Below, in pieces: positions 18,277-25,637 of a stretch of 36,370 nt of DNA (position 1 is its first letter; every line of letters begins with the position of its first letter). Where the stretch lies: contig NZ_BNAS01000008.1 in the NCBI RefSeq assembly GCF_014653785.1, forward strand, positions 1 to 36,370, in the 5' to 3' direction. The notes below the pieces were generated by a model, which had not been told where the DNA came from, ran no database searches, and was given only the letters and a program-made list of their open reading frames with translations. Origin of the DNA: Promicromonospora soli (GTDB lineage Bacteria; Actinomycetota; Actinomycetes; Actinomycetales; Cellulomonadaceae). The position numbers were made by a program, and so were the translations under genes.

Positions 18277-18959
18277 GTGGCATCGCGCTCCAGGGCGTGA
18301 GCGTGCGCCTGGGCGATACGGACGTCCTGCGCGACGTCACCCTCTCGTTGGACGCGCGGACGATCGCCGTCGTCGGAGAGAACGGTTCGGGCAAGTCGAC
18401 GCTCGCGCGCCTGCTCAGCGGCCTGGTCGTCGCGAGTGACGGCACCGTGCGGGTCCTCGGTCTGGACCCGGTGCGTCAGGCCGCAGAGCTGCGCCGCCGC
18501 GTCGCGGTGATCTTCAGCAATCCGGACGCGCAGATCGTCATGCCCACCGTGGCGGAGGATGTCGCGTTCTCGCTGCGCACCGAGAAGTCGCCGCGCAGCG
18601 AGAAGAACGAGCGAGTCATCGCAGCACTCGACCGGTTCGGCCTCGCCGACCTCGCTGCACGGTCGTCGCACGATCTGTCCGGGGGCCAGAAGCAGCTGCT
18701 CGCCCTGTGCGGCGCCTTCGTCCGGCGCCCGGACCTGGTGGTCGCCGACGAGCCGACCGCGTACCTGGATGCGCGCAATGCCCGCCGGGTCGCCGACCAC
18801 CTGCTCGCGGACACGTCTCATCGACTGGTCCTGGTGACGCACGATCTGGAGCTCGCACAGCGCTGCGAAACGGCGGTGCTCGTCCAGGACGGGACGGTGA
18901 CCGAGGTCGGGGCACCTGAGCAAGTGATCGCCACGTACGAGGCGGGAATCCCATGGTGA
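18273..18959 (+). CDS. bioM: Biotin ECF transporter ATPase BioM
   Basis: This 228-residue ABC ATPase powers the biotin ECF transporter. Walker A is GENGSGKST (about residues 35-43), the signature is LSGGQKQ, Walker B is LVVADEPT, and the H-loop is LVTHD. The Q-loop region has FSNPDAQIVMPTVAEDVAF, typical of energy-coupling factor ATPases. It starts with ATG overlapping the thiolase stop (ATGA) and ends by overlapping bioN by seven bases. Only one ATPase gene is present, as expected for the BioMNY type in which BioM forms a homodimer. Confidence 0.9.
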   Translation: MSGIALQGVSVRLGDTDVLRDVTLSLDARTIAVVGENGSGKSTLARLLSGLVVASDGTVRVLGLDPVRQAAELRRRVAVIFSNPDAQIVMPTVAEDVAFSLRTEKSPRSEKNERVIAALDRFGLADLAARSSHDLSGGQKQLLALCGAFVRRPDLVVADEPTAYLDARNARRVADHLLADTSHRLVLVTHDLELAQRCETAVLVQDGTVTEVGAPEQVIATYEAGIPW

Positions 18960-19549
18960 CGCTGTACCGGCCCGGGGACGGTCCGTGGCATCGGCTCCGA
19001 CCGGGACGGAAGACCGCCCTTCTCCTCCTGCTGGTGCTCGGGATCTGTCTGCTGCCGGCGACATGGTGGGCCGCCGGGGTCATGGCCGGTGTCTGTCTCG
19101 CGTGCTACGCGATACCGGGCGCGGGGATGCGCGAGCTCGGCCGCCAGCTCGTCGCAACCCGCTGGATGGTCGGCGTGACCCTCATCGGTCAGCTGATCTT
19201 CCTCGGGCCGGAGAGTGCCGCGGCGAACACCACCCGGGTCGCCGTGGCCTGCGCGCTCGCCGCGCTGCTTGCGCTGACCACCCCGGCGACCGAGCTGCTG
19301 GAGACGTTCGAGCGGGCAATGGGGCCGCTGACATGGCTGCGTCTCGACCCGCGGCGCGTCGCGCTGACGCTCGCACTGACGCTGAGCACGCTGCCCGTGC
19401 TCGCCAACCTTGCCCGTGACGTGCGCGAGGCACAGCGCGCCCGCGGCGGCGGGCGGAGCCTTCGACACTTCGCGATGCCGTTCCTGGTCATGGCGCTCAA
19501 GCACGCGGACGAGCTCGGCGACGCCCTGACCGCACGCGGTGTGCGATGA
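18953..19549 (+). CDS. bioN: Biotin ECF transporter T component BioN
   Basis: This 198-residue membrane protein is the EcfT-type scaffold that couples BioM to BioY. Several hydrophobic helices occupy residues 20-130. The cytoplasmic coupling helices carry the two Ala-Arg-Gly signatures expected for EcfT: QRARGGG and LTARGVR, the latter at the very C-terminus. The gene overlaps bioM by seven bases and the CHY zinc-finger gene by four (ATGA), so all are translated from one message. Short loop sizes fit BioN proteins of actinobacteria. Confidence 0.87.
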   Translation: MVTLYRPGDGPWHRLRPGRKTALLLLLVLGICLLPATWWAAGVMAGVCLACYAIPGAGMRELGRQLVATRWMVGVTLIGQLIFLGPESAAANTTRVAVACALAALLALTTPATELLETFERAMGPLTWLRLDPRRVALTLALTLSTLPVLANLARDVREAQRARGGGRSLRHFAMPFLVMALKHADELGDALTARGVR

Positions 19550-19857
19550 AGCCGGTGGTGCTCGGCCCCACGGTCGACGAGCAGACCAGGTGTATCCACT
19601 ATCGGACGCCGCTGGACATCATCGCGATACGTTTCGCGTGCTGCGGCCAGTACTACCCGTGCCACCTGTGCCACGACCAGACCGCCGACCACCCGTCGCG
19701 GCCGTGGCCGGCCGGAGCAGGCGGGCCGGCGGTGCTGTGCGGCGTGTGCTGGACAGAGCTGACCGTCGCGGAGTACCGGGGCGCCGAGCGATGCCCGGCC
19801 TGCACAGCCGGGTTCAACCCGCGATGCGCTCGGCATCATTCAATCTACTTCGGATAG
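19546..19857 (+). CDS. CHY zinc-finger protein
   Basis: This 103-residue protein is built from Cys/His pairs in the CHY zinc-finger order: RCIHY, FACCGQYYPCHLCHDQ, LCGVCW, RCPACTAGFNPRC and HH near the end, enough ligands for about three zinc ions. The family name comes from the C-x-H-Y motif, here C16-I-H18-Y19. It follows bioN with an ATGA overlap, so it is the last gene of the biotin operon. The eukaryotic relative Hot13 handles redox or zinc in mitochondrial import, but bacterial members have no settled role. Placement with a biotin importer may be physiological or simply operon hitchhiking. No clear terminator follows. Confidence 0.82.
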   Translation: MKPVVLGPTVDEQTRCIHYRTPLDIIAIRFACCGQYYPCHLCHDQTADHPSRPWPAGAGGPAVLCGVCWTELTVAEYRGAERCPACTAGFNPRCARHHSIYFG

Positions 19858-19884
19858 TGCGTTCGACCTGACAGAGTCGTCCCC

Positions 19885-21339
19885 GTGACTGACGACCGCA
19901 TCGCCCAGACCCTCCGCTCGATCGCCCCCTACCTCGCCGACTGGGCCTCGTTCCAGGCCGCGTACCACGGCATCCCGGGCCTGCAGCTCGCCGTCGGCCG
20001 TCGCGGCGAGGTCTTCGTGGACCTGGCGTGGGGCAAGGCCGACGTCGAGACGGGGGAGGACCTCACCAGCGACCACCTGTTCCGCGTCGCGTCCCACTCC
20101 AAGACGTTCACCGCCGTCATCGTGATGCAGCTGGTCGAGCGCGGCGAGCTGCGTCTGGACGACCACGTGGGCGACCTCGTGCCGGAGATCGACGGCTCGC
20201 GTGCCGCCGGCGTCACCGTCCGCGAGCTGCTCGGCCACCAGGCCGGCATCATCCGCGACTCCTCCGACGGCGACTTCTGGCAGCACCACCGGCCCTTCCT
20301 CGACCGCGCCGAGGTGCTGGAGTGCGTCCGCACCGAGGGCGTCGTTTTCGAGCCCAACGAGCACTTCAAGTACACGAACATCGGGTACAGCCTGCTCGGG
20401 ATCGTCATCGAGCAGGTCACCGGCAAGACGTACGACGAGGTGGCGCGCACCGCCGTCGTCGAACCGCTGGGGCTGACCCGGACCGGGACCGAGCTGGACC
20501 CGGCCCGTGCCACCGAGTACGCAGCCGGCCACACCGGCCGCATCGCCCACGGCGACGCACGCCGCGTCATCCCCCACGTCGACACCCGCGCCATGGCCGC
20601 CGCCACCGGCTGGTACTCCACCGCGCTGGAGATGGTCCGCTACGGCGCGACGCACGTGTTCGGCGACACCACGCTGATCAGCGACGCGAGTAAGCGGATC
20701 ATGCAGCGCGAGGAGTCCCGTGTCGTGGTCCGGGGGTCGGAGCACGGCCGGTACGGCGTCGGCATGGCGCTCGCCAAGATCGGCGACCGCGAGGTCGTGG
20801 GGCACTCAGGCGGGTACCCCGGCCACATCACCCGCACCTTGATCGATCCGGTCGACGGGCTCGTGGTCTCGTCCCTGACCAACTCCGTCGACGGCGCCGC
20901 CGACCAGATCGCCACCGGCGTCATCCAGCTGATCAACCTGGCGCTCAGTGCGGCTGAAGAAGTGGCGGCCGACGAGGTGGCGGCAGCCGCCTCCGGGAAG
21001 GGCACCTCCGGGAAGGGCGTCGACGGCGACCCCGTACCGACCGTCCCGGCGGACGCGCCTATCGGGCGCTTCGCCAACCTGTGGGGCGTGTCCGACGTCG
21101 TGGACCTCGGCGGGATCCTGCACACCCTCAGCCCGCGCTTCGCGGAGCCGGCCGAGGTCGCGCAGCGGCTCGTCGTGTCCGACGGCCGCCTGGTGCAGGA
21201 GCCCGTCCCCGGCTACGGCACGGTGGGGGAGCCTGTCCAGGTGGAGCACGACGCCGACGGCGCGATCACGTCCGTCCGGATCGGCGCGCTGACGGCGTGG
21301 CCGGTCGAGGAGTACCGGGCGCGGGTGCTGGGCGGGTAG
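19885..21339 (+). CDS. Serine hydrolase of the beta-lactamase class C / DD-peptidase family
   Basis: This 484-residue protein has the three motifs of penicillin-recognising serine hydrolases: SHSK with the nucleophile Ser70 and Lys73, YTN at 163-165, and HSGG at about 307-310. These are usual for class C beta-lactamase-like esterases and peptidases (PF00144). No signal peptide or membrane segment is seen, so it is probably cytoplasmic and more likely an esterase or D-amino-acid peptidase than a true lactamase. Residues about 365-390 form an Ala/Gly-rich linker with repeated SGKG. After it comes a separate C-terminal domain of about 90 residues. The GTG at 19885 has no ribosome site and may be leaderless; the transcript appears separate from the biotin operon. 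Confidence 0.82.
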   Translation: MTDDRIAQTLRSIAPYLADWASFQAAYHGIPGLQLAVGRRGEVFVDLAWGKADVETGEDLTSDHLFRVASHSKTFTAVIVMQLVERGELRLDDHVGDLVPEIDGSRAAGVTVRELLGHQAGIIRDSSDGDFWQHHRPFLDRAEVLECVRTEGVVFEPNEHFKYTNIGYSLLGIVIEQVTGKTYDEVARTAVVEPLGLTRTGTELDPARATEYAAGHTGRIAHGDARRVIPHVDTRAMAAATGWYSTALEMVRYGATHVFGDTTLISDASKRIMQREESRVVVRGSEHGRYGVGMALAKIGDREVVGHSGGYPGHITRTLIDPVDGLVVSSLTNSVDGAADQIATGVIQLINLALSAAEEVAADEVAAAASGKGTSGKGVDGDPVPTVPADAPIGRFANLWGVSDVVDLGGILHTLSPRFAEPAEVAQRLVVSDGRLVQEPVPGYGTVGEPVQVEHDADGAITSVRIGALTAWPVEEYRARVLGG

Positions 21340-21350
21340 AAGGGGCCCCC

Positions 21351-21560
21351 GTGGCCTCGATCGCACTCCTGAAAGTGCGGGCGGCTGTCGCCGACCTTCT
21401 CCAGGCCGCACGAAGCTCGGACGAACTCAAGTCGGACTCGAAGGTGGGATCGGCGCGCCGGCAATGGGTGAACGAGATGCGGGAGCGCTCGGCCTTGCCA
21501 CGACCGCCGATCAGGCCGCAGACGATCGACACTTTCCTTGACGGCCATGTGCGGGCGTGA
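21351..21560 (+). CDS. Possible small protein, unrecognised
   Basis: A 69-residue frame starts with GTG at 21351, 11 bases after the hydrolase stop, with GAAGGGG upstream. Codon use is moderately GC3-rich, and the predicted protein is a hydrophilic helix pair (about ALLKVRAAVADLLQAA). No family is recognised. It could be a real small gene or an open frame left by chance in GC-rich DNA; I see no further support. Confidence 0.25.
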   Translation: MASIALLKVRAAVADLLQAARSSDELKSDSKVGSARRQWVNEMRERSALPRPPIRPQTIDTFLDGHVRA

Positions 21561-21614
21561 AAATGTCCGCATTGCGACGCTGGCGCCAGCGTGGCGCGTT
21601 CCAAACCCACACAA

Positions 21615-21781
21615 TGAGGTTTTCTCGCCTCGTTTTTCAGCGCGATGATGCGTCCTTGAGGAAGGGGTTGAACGCGGGAGGTCGTCGCGCAGGGCCGTGA
21701 CCTGCGGGTTCACGGTGTGTCGCGGCCAGGACGCGGGGTCCTGACCGAAAGGATCGGGAATCCGCCAAGACACCCAGTTCC
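21615..21781 (+). repeat. 167-bp direct repeat, copy 1 (IS left-end fragment)
   Basis: These bases match 23557-23723 without gaps at a constant offset of 1942, with five mismatches that I counted (about 97% identity). Copy 1 stops matching at 21782, in the middle of a stem-loop that is complete in copy 2, so it is a truncated end of the same element. It is in the same orientation as copy 2. The two copies flank the arabinofuranosidase gene. Confidence 0.8.
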
Positions 21782-21808
21782 TGGAGCTGGGGCGGCACTG
21801 CGGCTTGC

Positions 21809-21844
21809 GAACGGCGTCGGCCCCGGGTGGGGTCGACGCCGTTC
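21809..21844 (-). terminator. Stem-loop downstream of the arabinofuranosidase gene
   Basis: GAACGGCGTCG at 21809-21819 pairs perfectly with CGACGCCGTTC at 21834-21844 around a 14-base loop. It lies about 80 bases past the stop codon of the minus-strand arabinofuranosidase. There is no T-run, as is common for actinobacterial terminators. Confidence 0.6.
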
Positions 21845-21923
21845 GGCGTCTCAGGTCAGGCGCTGGCGCGCAGTCACTGCTGGTTGTTGCTGTCGTTGCA
21901 CGGGTAGATGTCTGGTGGGAGGG

Positions 21924-23444
21924 TCAGTCGACCAGGCGGAACGTGGCGTCCTGGCGGGCGGCGTCGGTGCCGATGGTGTCGATCCGGAGCACGTAGTTCG
22001 AGTGCCGGATGTACCGGTCGGGGAAGTTGTACGACTGGAACGAGGACCATCCGGAGCCGGCCAGCCCGGCGACCTGCTTGAACGTCGCGTCACTCTTGAA
22101 CGTCGAGGACCCGTCGTTCGGGGCGAGCTTCAGCACGTAGTTGTCGTGCCGCAGGTAGTGGCCGGGGTAGTTCTCCGACTCGAACGAGACGTACTCCGAG
22201 CCGCTGTTCGCCAGCCCCGTGACGACGCGGAACCTGCCGTCGAGCGCCGGGCTGACGTTCGGGTCGATCCGCACGGCGAAGTTCGCGTGGCGAACGTAGC
22301 GGTCCTGGAAGTTGTAGGACTGCAGACGGCGCACCGGGACGGCGCCCGGGTTGTTGTTCTCGCCGGACGGGCCGGCCAGGACCGTGGAGGTCGAGACCGG
22401 GACGCCGAGGTTCGGGGTGCCGTCGGGGTTCCAGGAGATCCGCTGCGCTCGGCTGGTGCGGGTGGTGCCGCAACCCTGGGAGGACGAGGAGTTGGCGTGG
22501 TAGACGATCCAGTCCTCGGTGCCGTCGGGCGACTTGAAGAAGGAGTGGTGGGCGGGCCCGTACACCCCGTTGGCGTCGCTGCGCTGGAACAGCGGGTTGG
22601 ACATCTTGGTCCAGTGGCTGCGGTTCGTCGGGTCGGACCCGGTCAGCTCGAGCGCGCCGATCTTGTAGTCCGGCGTCTGGCAGAGGCTTGCCGAGTAGGT
22701 GAGGAACGTGCGGCCGCCGCGCTGCAGCACAACTGGGCCCTCGTTGACCGGGTTGCCCTGGGTCTCCCACGAGTGCGTTGGCTGGGAGATCAGCGTGCCG
22801 TGGGCGGCGACCGTCCACGGATCCGTCATCCGGGAGATGTACAGGTTCTGGGTGGCTCCCGACTCGAAGTTGCCGTTGTTCGTGAAGGCGGAGAACACGA
22901 AGTAGTTCGCGCCGCCCACGGTCATGACGCTGCCGTCGATCGCCCAGCCGTCGTTCGGCATGAGGTTGAGCTTGGCCTTGTAGGTGTACGGACCCATCGG
23001 GTCCGAACCCGCGCTCTCGAGCACGTGCTGACGCTGGCCGCCGCAGCACGAGCTGGGGCCGGCCGAGTAGTACAGGTACCACTTGCCGTTCAGCTGGTGC
23101 AGGCTCGGGGCCCACATGTTCGACGTCGCGTTGGGCTGCGACATCTGGAACACCTGGGTCTCGGCCGCCGTTTTCAGGCCGGACAGCGTGGACGACTTGC
23201 GGATGTAGATGCTCCCGGTCCACGTCGTGGCCGCGTAGTAGTAGTTGCCGTTGTGGTAGCCCAGCCACGGGTCGGCGCTGTTGGGCGTGCCGACGATCGG
23301 GTTCTGGAACGTCGGGCCGGGGGCGGCTGTGGCGACCGTGCCCGACACGGTCAAGGGGAGCAGGACCGCCAGCGCCGCTAGAGCGGCAAAGAGCATACGT
23401 GCGCCACGTCGTCGACGATGTGGCTGATTTTTACGTGCGTTCAT
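21924..23444 (-). CDS. Secreted GH43 exo-alpha-L-arabinofuranosidase with CBM42 domain
   Basis: This 506-residue enzyme has a Sec signal peptide (basic RRRRGAR, hydrophobic MLFAALAALAVLLPLTV, cleavage near ATAAPG at about residues 40-42). The GH43 five-blade propeller follows: SADPWLGYHNGNYYY gives the general base Asp, WAIDGSVM the pKa-tuning Asp and VNEGPVVL the acid Glu. From about residue 370 comes an arabinose-binding AbfB/CBM42 beta-trefoil with three repeats, each with an RYVRH, HYLRH or RYIRH core. The layout matches GH43 subfamily 26 exo-1,5-alpha-arabinofuranosidases such as that of Streptomyces avermitilis. It should release arabinose from plant arabinan or arabinoxylan outside the cell. 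The ATG at 23444 has AAGGAGGAGAG seven bases upstream. A LacI-type operator lies just upstream of the gene. Confidence 0.9.
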   Translation of the reverse strand: MNARKNQPHRRRRGARMLFAALAALAVLLPLTVSGTVATAAPGPTFQNPIVGTPNSADPWLGYHNGNYYYAATTWTGSIYIRKSSTLSGLKTAAETQVFQMSQPNATSNMWAPSLHQLNGKWYLYYSAGPSSCCGGQRQHVLESAGSDPMGPYTYKAKLNLMPNDGWAIDGSVMTVGGANYFVFSAFTNNGNFESGATQNLYISRMTDPWTVAAHGTLISQPTHSWETQGNPVNEGPVVLQRGGRTFLTYSASLCQTPDYKIGALELTGSDPTNRSHWTKMSNPLFQRSDANGVYGPAHHSFFKSPDGTEDWIVYHANSSSSQGCGTTRTSRAQRISWNPDGTPNLGVPVSTSTVLAGPSGENNNPGAVPVRRLQSYNFQDRYVRHANFAVRIDPNVSPALDGRFRVVTGLANSGSEYVSFESENYPGHYLRHDNYVLKLAPNDGSSTFKSDATFKQVAGLAGSGWSSFQSYNFPDRYIRHSNYVLRIDTIGTDAARQDATFRLVD

Positions 23445-23466
23445 GTCTCTCCTCCTTGAGAGTAAA

Positions 23467-23480
23467 TGTGAGCGCTAACA
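23467..23480. promoter_or_regulatory. LacI-family operator upstream of the arabinofuranosidase
   Basis: TGTGAGCGCTAACA is a near-perfect palindrome centred on GCGC and fits the operator shape TGTTAGCGCTAACA common for LacI-type sugar repressors in actinobacteria. It lies 23 bases upstream of the arabinofuranosidase ATG, so a bound repressor would block transcription until inducer sugar is present. No repressor gene is next to it in this window. Confidence 0.72.
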
Positions 23481-23556
23481 TTCGAGCGCAGTCTTCCGGG
23501 CGGGCAGTGGCGTGTCAATGCCTTGTGGCGGGCGGTGCCGGTGTTGTCGAGCGCAG

Positions 23557-23723
23557 TGAGGTCTTCTCGCCTCGTTCCTCAGCGCGATGATGCGTCCTTG
23601 AGGAAGGGGTTGAACGCGGGAGGTCGTCGCGCAGGGCCGTGACCTGCGGGTTCACGGTGTGTCGCGGTCAGGACGCGGGGTCCTGACCGGAAGGATCGGG
23701 AATCCGCCAAGACACCCAGTTCC
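23557..23723 (+). repeat. 167-bp direct repeat, copy 2 (IS left end)
   Basis: This is the second copy of the repeat at 21615-21781. Here it continues into a long stem-loop and the transposase gene, so it is the left end and leader of the insertion sequence. The element's exact outer end cannot be fixed because no right inverted repeat is left for comparison. Confidence 0.8.
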
Positions 23724-24508
23724 CCAGCGAGGACCCCGCGTTGATCACCTATCCTGCCAGCCTCGACGTGCCCCGAGCCACCCTGGAAACAGTGACGAGG
23801 TGGCTGGCCGCCCACCGGCGCCGGCCAGGTTCCCGCCCGGTGCAGCGCGCCGCGACCGCCCGCACGCAGGCGCTGCTGGTGCTGCGCTGGTTCAAGGACG
23901 CCACGAAGCTGCGGATCCTGGCCCTGGACGCCGGCATCAGCATCGCGACCGCCTACCGCTACCTGCACGAAGCGATCGACGTGATCGCGCAGAAGGCACC
24001 CACACTCGGGCAGGTCCTGGAACACGCCAACGCCCAGGACTGGCCCTTCCTCTGCCTGGACGGCACGCTGATCCCCGCCACGAAGATCGCCGCCCACGGG
24101 GCCGGGGCCGCGGACCTGTGGTGGTCGGGCAAGCACGCCCAGCACGGCGGGAACCTCCAGGTCCTGACCGGCCCTGCCGGCTACCCCGAATGGGTCAGCC
24201 CCGTCGAGCCCGGCACGGTCAACGACATCGTCACCGCCCGCACCCACGTCCTGCCCTGGCTGTATCCCGCCGCTGCCGCGGGACTGCCCACGCTGACCGA
24301 CAAGGGCTACGAGGGCGCCGGGATCGGCATCATCGTGCCGTTCAAGGGGACCACCCTGAACGCCGACGCGGTCAGCCGCAACGCCGCGATCAACGCGCTA
24401 CGCGCACCGGCCGAACGGGCCAACGCCCTGCCGAAAGCGACCTGGCCCGTCCTACGACGCATCACGCTCGACCCCTGGCGCATCACCGCGATCGACGCCG
24501 CCGCACTC
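23557..24508 (+). mobile_element. IS5-family-like insertion sequence, right end missing
   Basis: The element comprises repeat copy 2, a leader hairpin and a transposase gene that loses similarity after codon AAL at about 24508. No matching right inverted repeat is visible after this point; the DNA runs straight into the promoter of the zinc metallopeptidase gene. The element is therefore a right-truncated remnant, and it should not move by itself. Confidence 0.65.
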
Positions 24509-24631
24509 GACCCATTCCAGTACGTCGGTGGTGGTCGGCGGCAGTGGTCTTGTCGTCATGGCGGGCGACCGGGCCGCCGTAGCGGACTTCGTAGCCGGAG
24601 GGCCGCGCCACGTTGCTGCGGCCCCCGGTAA
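23741..24631 (+). pseudogene. IS5-like transposase, truncated 3' end
   Basis: The frame starts with TTG at 23741 and is open for 296 codons. Residues 1-256 look like an IS5-family DDE transposase: a helix-turn-helix with TKLRILALDAGISIATAYRYLHEAI (residues 46-70), CLDGTLIPATK with the first Asp, LTDKGYEGAG with the second Asp, and APAERANAL with the Glu. The family end, usually AAALVLLHxEHGRTT, is broken after ITAIDAAAL. The last 41 residues are an accidental Arg/Gly-rich readthrough of unrelated DNA to a stop at 24629-24631, ten bases before the next gene. The catalytic triad is intact, but the missing C-terminal residues and right end make it a remnant. Confidence 0.7.
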
Positions 24632-24640
24632 CGTGGCGGT

Positions 24641-25525
24641 GTGACATTCAACGAGGGTGGCCAGTTCGAGGGTGGCCGCGTCCGCAAGGGCGGCGGACGC
24701 CGCGGCGCCATCGCAGTGGGCGGCGGTGGCGGCGCGGTGATCGTCATCGCGCTGCTGTACATGCTGCTGACCGGCAACAACCCGGCCGAGATCCTCGGCG
24801 GCACCAGCTCCGACGGCGGCGGCGAGCAGGGCTACATCGGTGAGTGCACCGCCGAGGAGGCCAACACCAACCGCGAGTGCCGGCTGAACGCGGCGGTCCA
24901 GTCGCTCGACGCGTACTGGGCCGCCACCCTCCCGGAGCAGGGCGGCGTCGAGTACGAGCTGCCCGACGTCGTCAGCTTCACCGACGCGGTCGACACCGGC
25001 TGCGGCTCCGCGACGTCGGCGACCGGGCCGTTCTACTGCCCCGCGGACACCACCGTGTACGAGGACCTCGCGTTCTACGACGAGCTGTCCAGCCGGTTCG
25101 GCTCCTCGGGCGGGCCGCTGGCGGAGATGTACGTGACCGCGCACGAGTTCGGGCACCACATCGAGAACCAGCTCGGACTGTTCGAGCGGGCCGACCGGTC
25201 GGGAACCGGCCCGGAGTCCGACTCCGTGCGCATCGAGCTCATGGCGGACTGCCTCGCCGGGATGTGGGTCGGCAACGCCGCGACCACCGAGGACCCGGAC
25301 ACCGGCGTCACGTTCCTCGATCCGATCACGGAAGCCCAGCTGCGCGACGCGCTGTCCGCCGCTTCGGCCGTCGGCGACGACAACATCCAGCGCAGGTCCA
25401 GCGGCGACGTGAACCCCGAGGCGTTCTCGCACGGCTCCTCCGACCAGCGCGTCCAGTGGTTCACGATCGGCTACAACGGCGGCACCATCCAGGACTGCAA
25501 CGCGCTGGACGCGTCCAACCTCTGA
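24641..25525 (+). CDS. Neutral zinc metallopeptidase (YpfJ family), membrane anchored
   Basis: This 294-residue protein has an N-terminal signature MTFNEGGQFEGGRVRKGGG, one transmembrane segment at about residues 24-46 (IAVGGGGGAVIVIALLYMLL), and a zinc-peptidase domain with HEFGHHIEN at about residues 168-176. The HExxH-like motif here is HEFGHH; a downstream IELMADCLAG supplies the expected Glu ligand, and Cys pairs in TGCG and FYC may form disulfides. This matches the KPN_02809/YpfJ family (PF04228), with the peptidase domain outside the membrane. The start is GTG at 24641. The DNA just upstream is the truncated insertion element, so its original promoter may have been replaced. Substrate unknown. 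Confidence 0.85.
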   Translation: MTFNEGGQFEGGRVRKGGGRRGAIAVGGGGGAVIVIALLYMLLTGNNPAEILGGTSSDGGGEQGYIGECTAEEANTNRECRLNAAVQSLDAYWAATLPEQGGVEYELPDVVSFTDAVDTGCGSATSATGPFYCPADTTVYEDLAFYDELSSRFGSSGGPLAEMYVTAHEFGHHIENQLGLFERADRSGTGPESDSVRIELMADCLAGMWVGNAATTEDPDTGVTFLDPITEAQLRDALSAASAVGDDNIQRRSSGDVNPEAFSHGSSDQRVQWFTIGYNGGTIQDCNALDASNL

Positions 25526-25528
25526 CGT

Positions 25529-25534
25529 TACGGT
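25529..25534 (+). promoter_or_regulatory. Putative leaderless -10 box of the threonine leader
   Basis: TACGGT fits TANNNT and is separated by seven bases from the ATG at 25542, which is the spacing of leaderless actinobacterial transcripts. No good -35 box is evident. It lies three bases after the stop of the preceding gene. Confidence 0.5.
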
Positions 25535-25541
25535 TACAGAC

Positions 25542-25592
25542 ATGCACCTCAGCGCACGCACGACGACGCCGGACACCTCCGGCGCGCGCTGA
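25542..25592 (+). CDS. Threonine-rich leader peptide (putative attenuator)
   Basis: A 16-codon frame reads MHLSARTTTPDTSGAR and ends at TGA 25590-25592. Four codons are threonine: three consecutive ACG codons at 25560-25568 and ACC at 25575-25577. It precedes a threonyl-tRNA synthetase paralogue and ends 17 bases before a strong stem-loop. This is the arrangement of amino-acid leader peptides in classical transcription attenuation, with ribosome stalling at Thr codons as the signal. The start codon is at position +1 of a predicted leaderless message. The peptide itself has no expected function beyond being translated. Identification rests on position, composition and RNA pairing options; no homologue could be checked. 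Confidence 0.62.
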   Translation: MHLSARTTTPDTSGAR

Positions 25593-25637
25593 CCTGCAAC
25601 TCAGCAACCAGGCCCCGGAGCTCGCTCCGGGGCCTTT
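25577..25637 (+). promoter_or_regulatory. Threonine attenuator: antiterminator pairing and terminator
   Basis: The terminator is an 11-bp perfect stem, AGGCCCCGGAG (25610-25620) with CTCCGGGGCCT (25625-25635), a CTCG loop and a TTT tract ending at 25637. CTCCGG at 25577-25582, inside the leader frame, can instead pair with CCGGAG at 25615-25620, the loop-proximal part of the 5' arm, which would block the terminator. CCGGA (25569-25573) with TCCGG (25578-25582) forms a competing small hairpin just after the three Thr codons. A ribosome stalled at 25560-25568 would cover CCGGA and free CTCCGG for antitermination. A ribosome at the stop codon would hide CTCCGG and allow termination. Confidence 0.6.

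Larger units (their letters stand above)
21561..21923. other. Intergenic stretch with repeat copy 1 and terminator
   Basis: These 363 bases contain no gene. They hold the first copy of a 167-bp repeat (21615-21781), which reappears upstream of the transposase, and a strong stem-loop (21809-21844) that should end the arabinofuranosidase transcript. Confidence 0.7.
23445..23740. other. Divergent intergenic stretch between arabinofuranosidase and transposase
   Basis: No gene is seen in these 296 bases. They contain the arabinofuranosidase promoter region with the LacI-type operator and the second copy of the 167-bp repeat leading into the transposase. A perfect 12-base inverted repeat, ACGCGGGGTCCT (23673-23684) and AGGACCCCGCGT (23730-23741), ends on the transposase start codon. 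Confidence 0.6.

Noticed and set aside
15807-19064. A 1085-codon open frame on the minus strand across the biotin operon
   Set aside because: It is the antisense shadow of the GC-rich bioY-bioN genes; its translation is low-complexity and Arg/His-rich with no family features, whereas the plus strand has clear motifs.
21717-23381. A 554-codon plus-strand open frame opposite the arabinofuranosidase
   Set aside because: The minus-strand gene has a signal peptide, ribosome site and GH43/CBM42 motifs. The opposite frame is Val/Arg/Gly-rich shadow sequence.
25610-25637. The strong hairpin read as only a terminator of the zinc peptidase gene
   Set aside because: Possible, and it may also serve that purpose, but it lies after a Thr-rich frame with its own -10 box and directly before a ThrRS gene, and its 5' arm can pair with the leader. 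The attenuator reading explains more.
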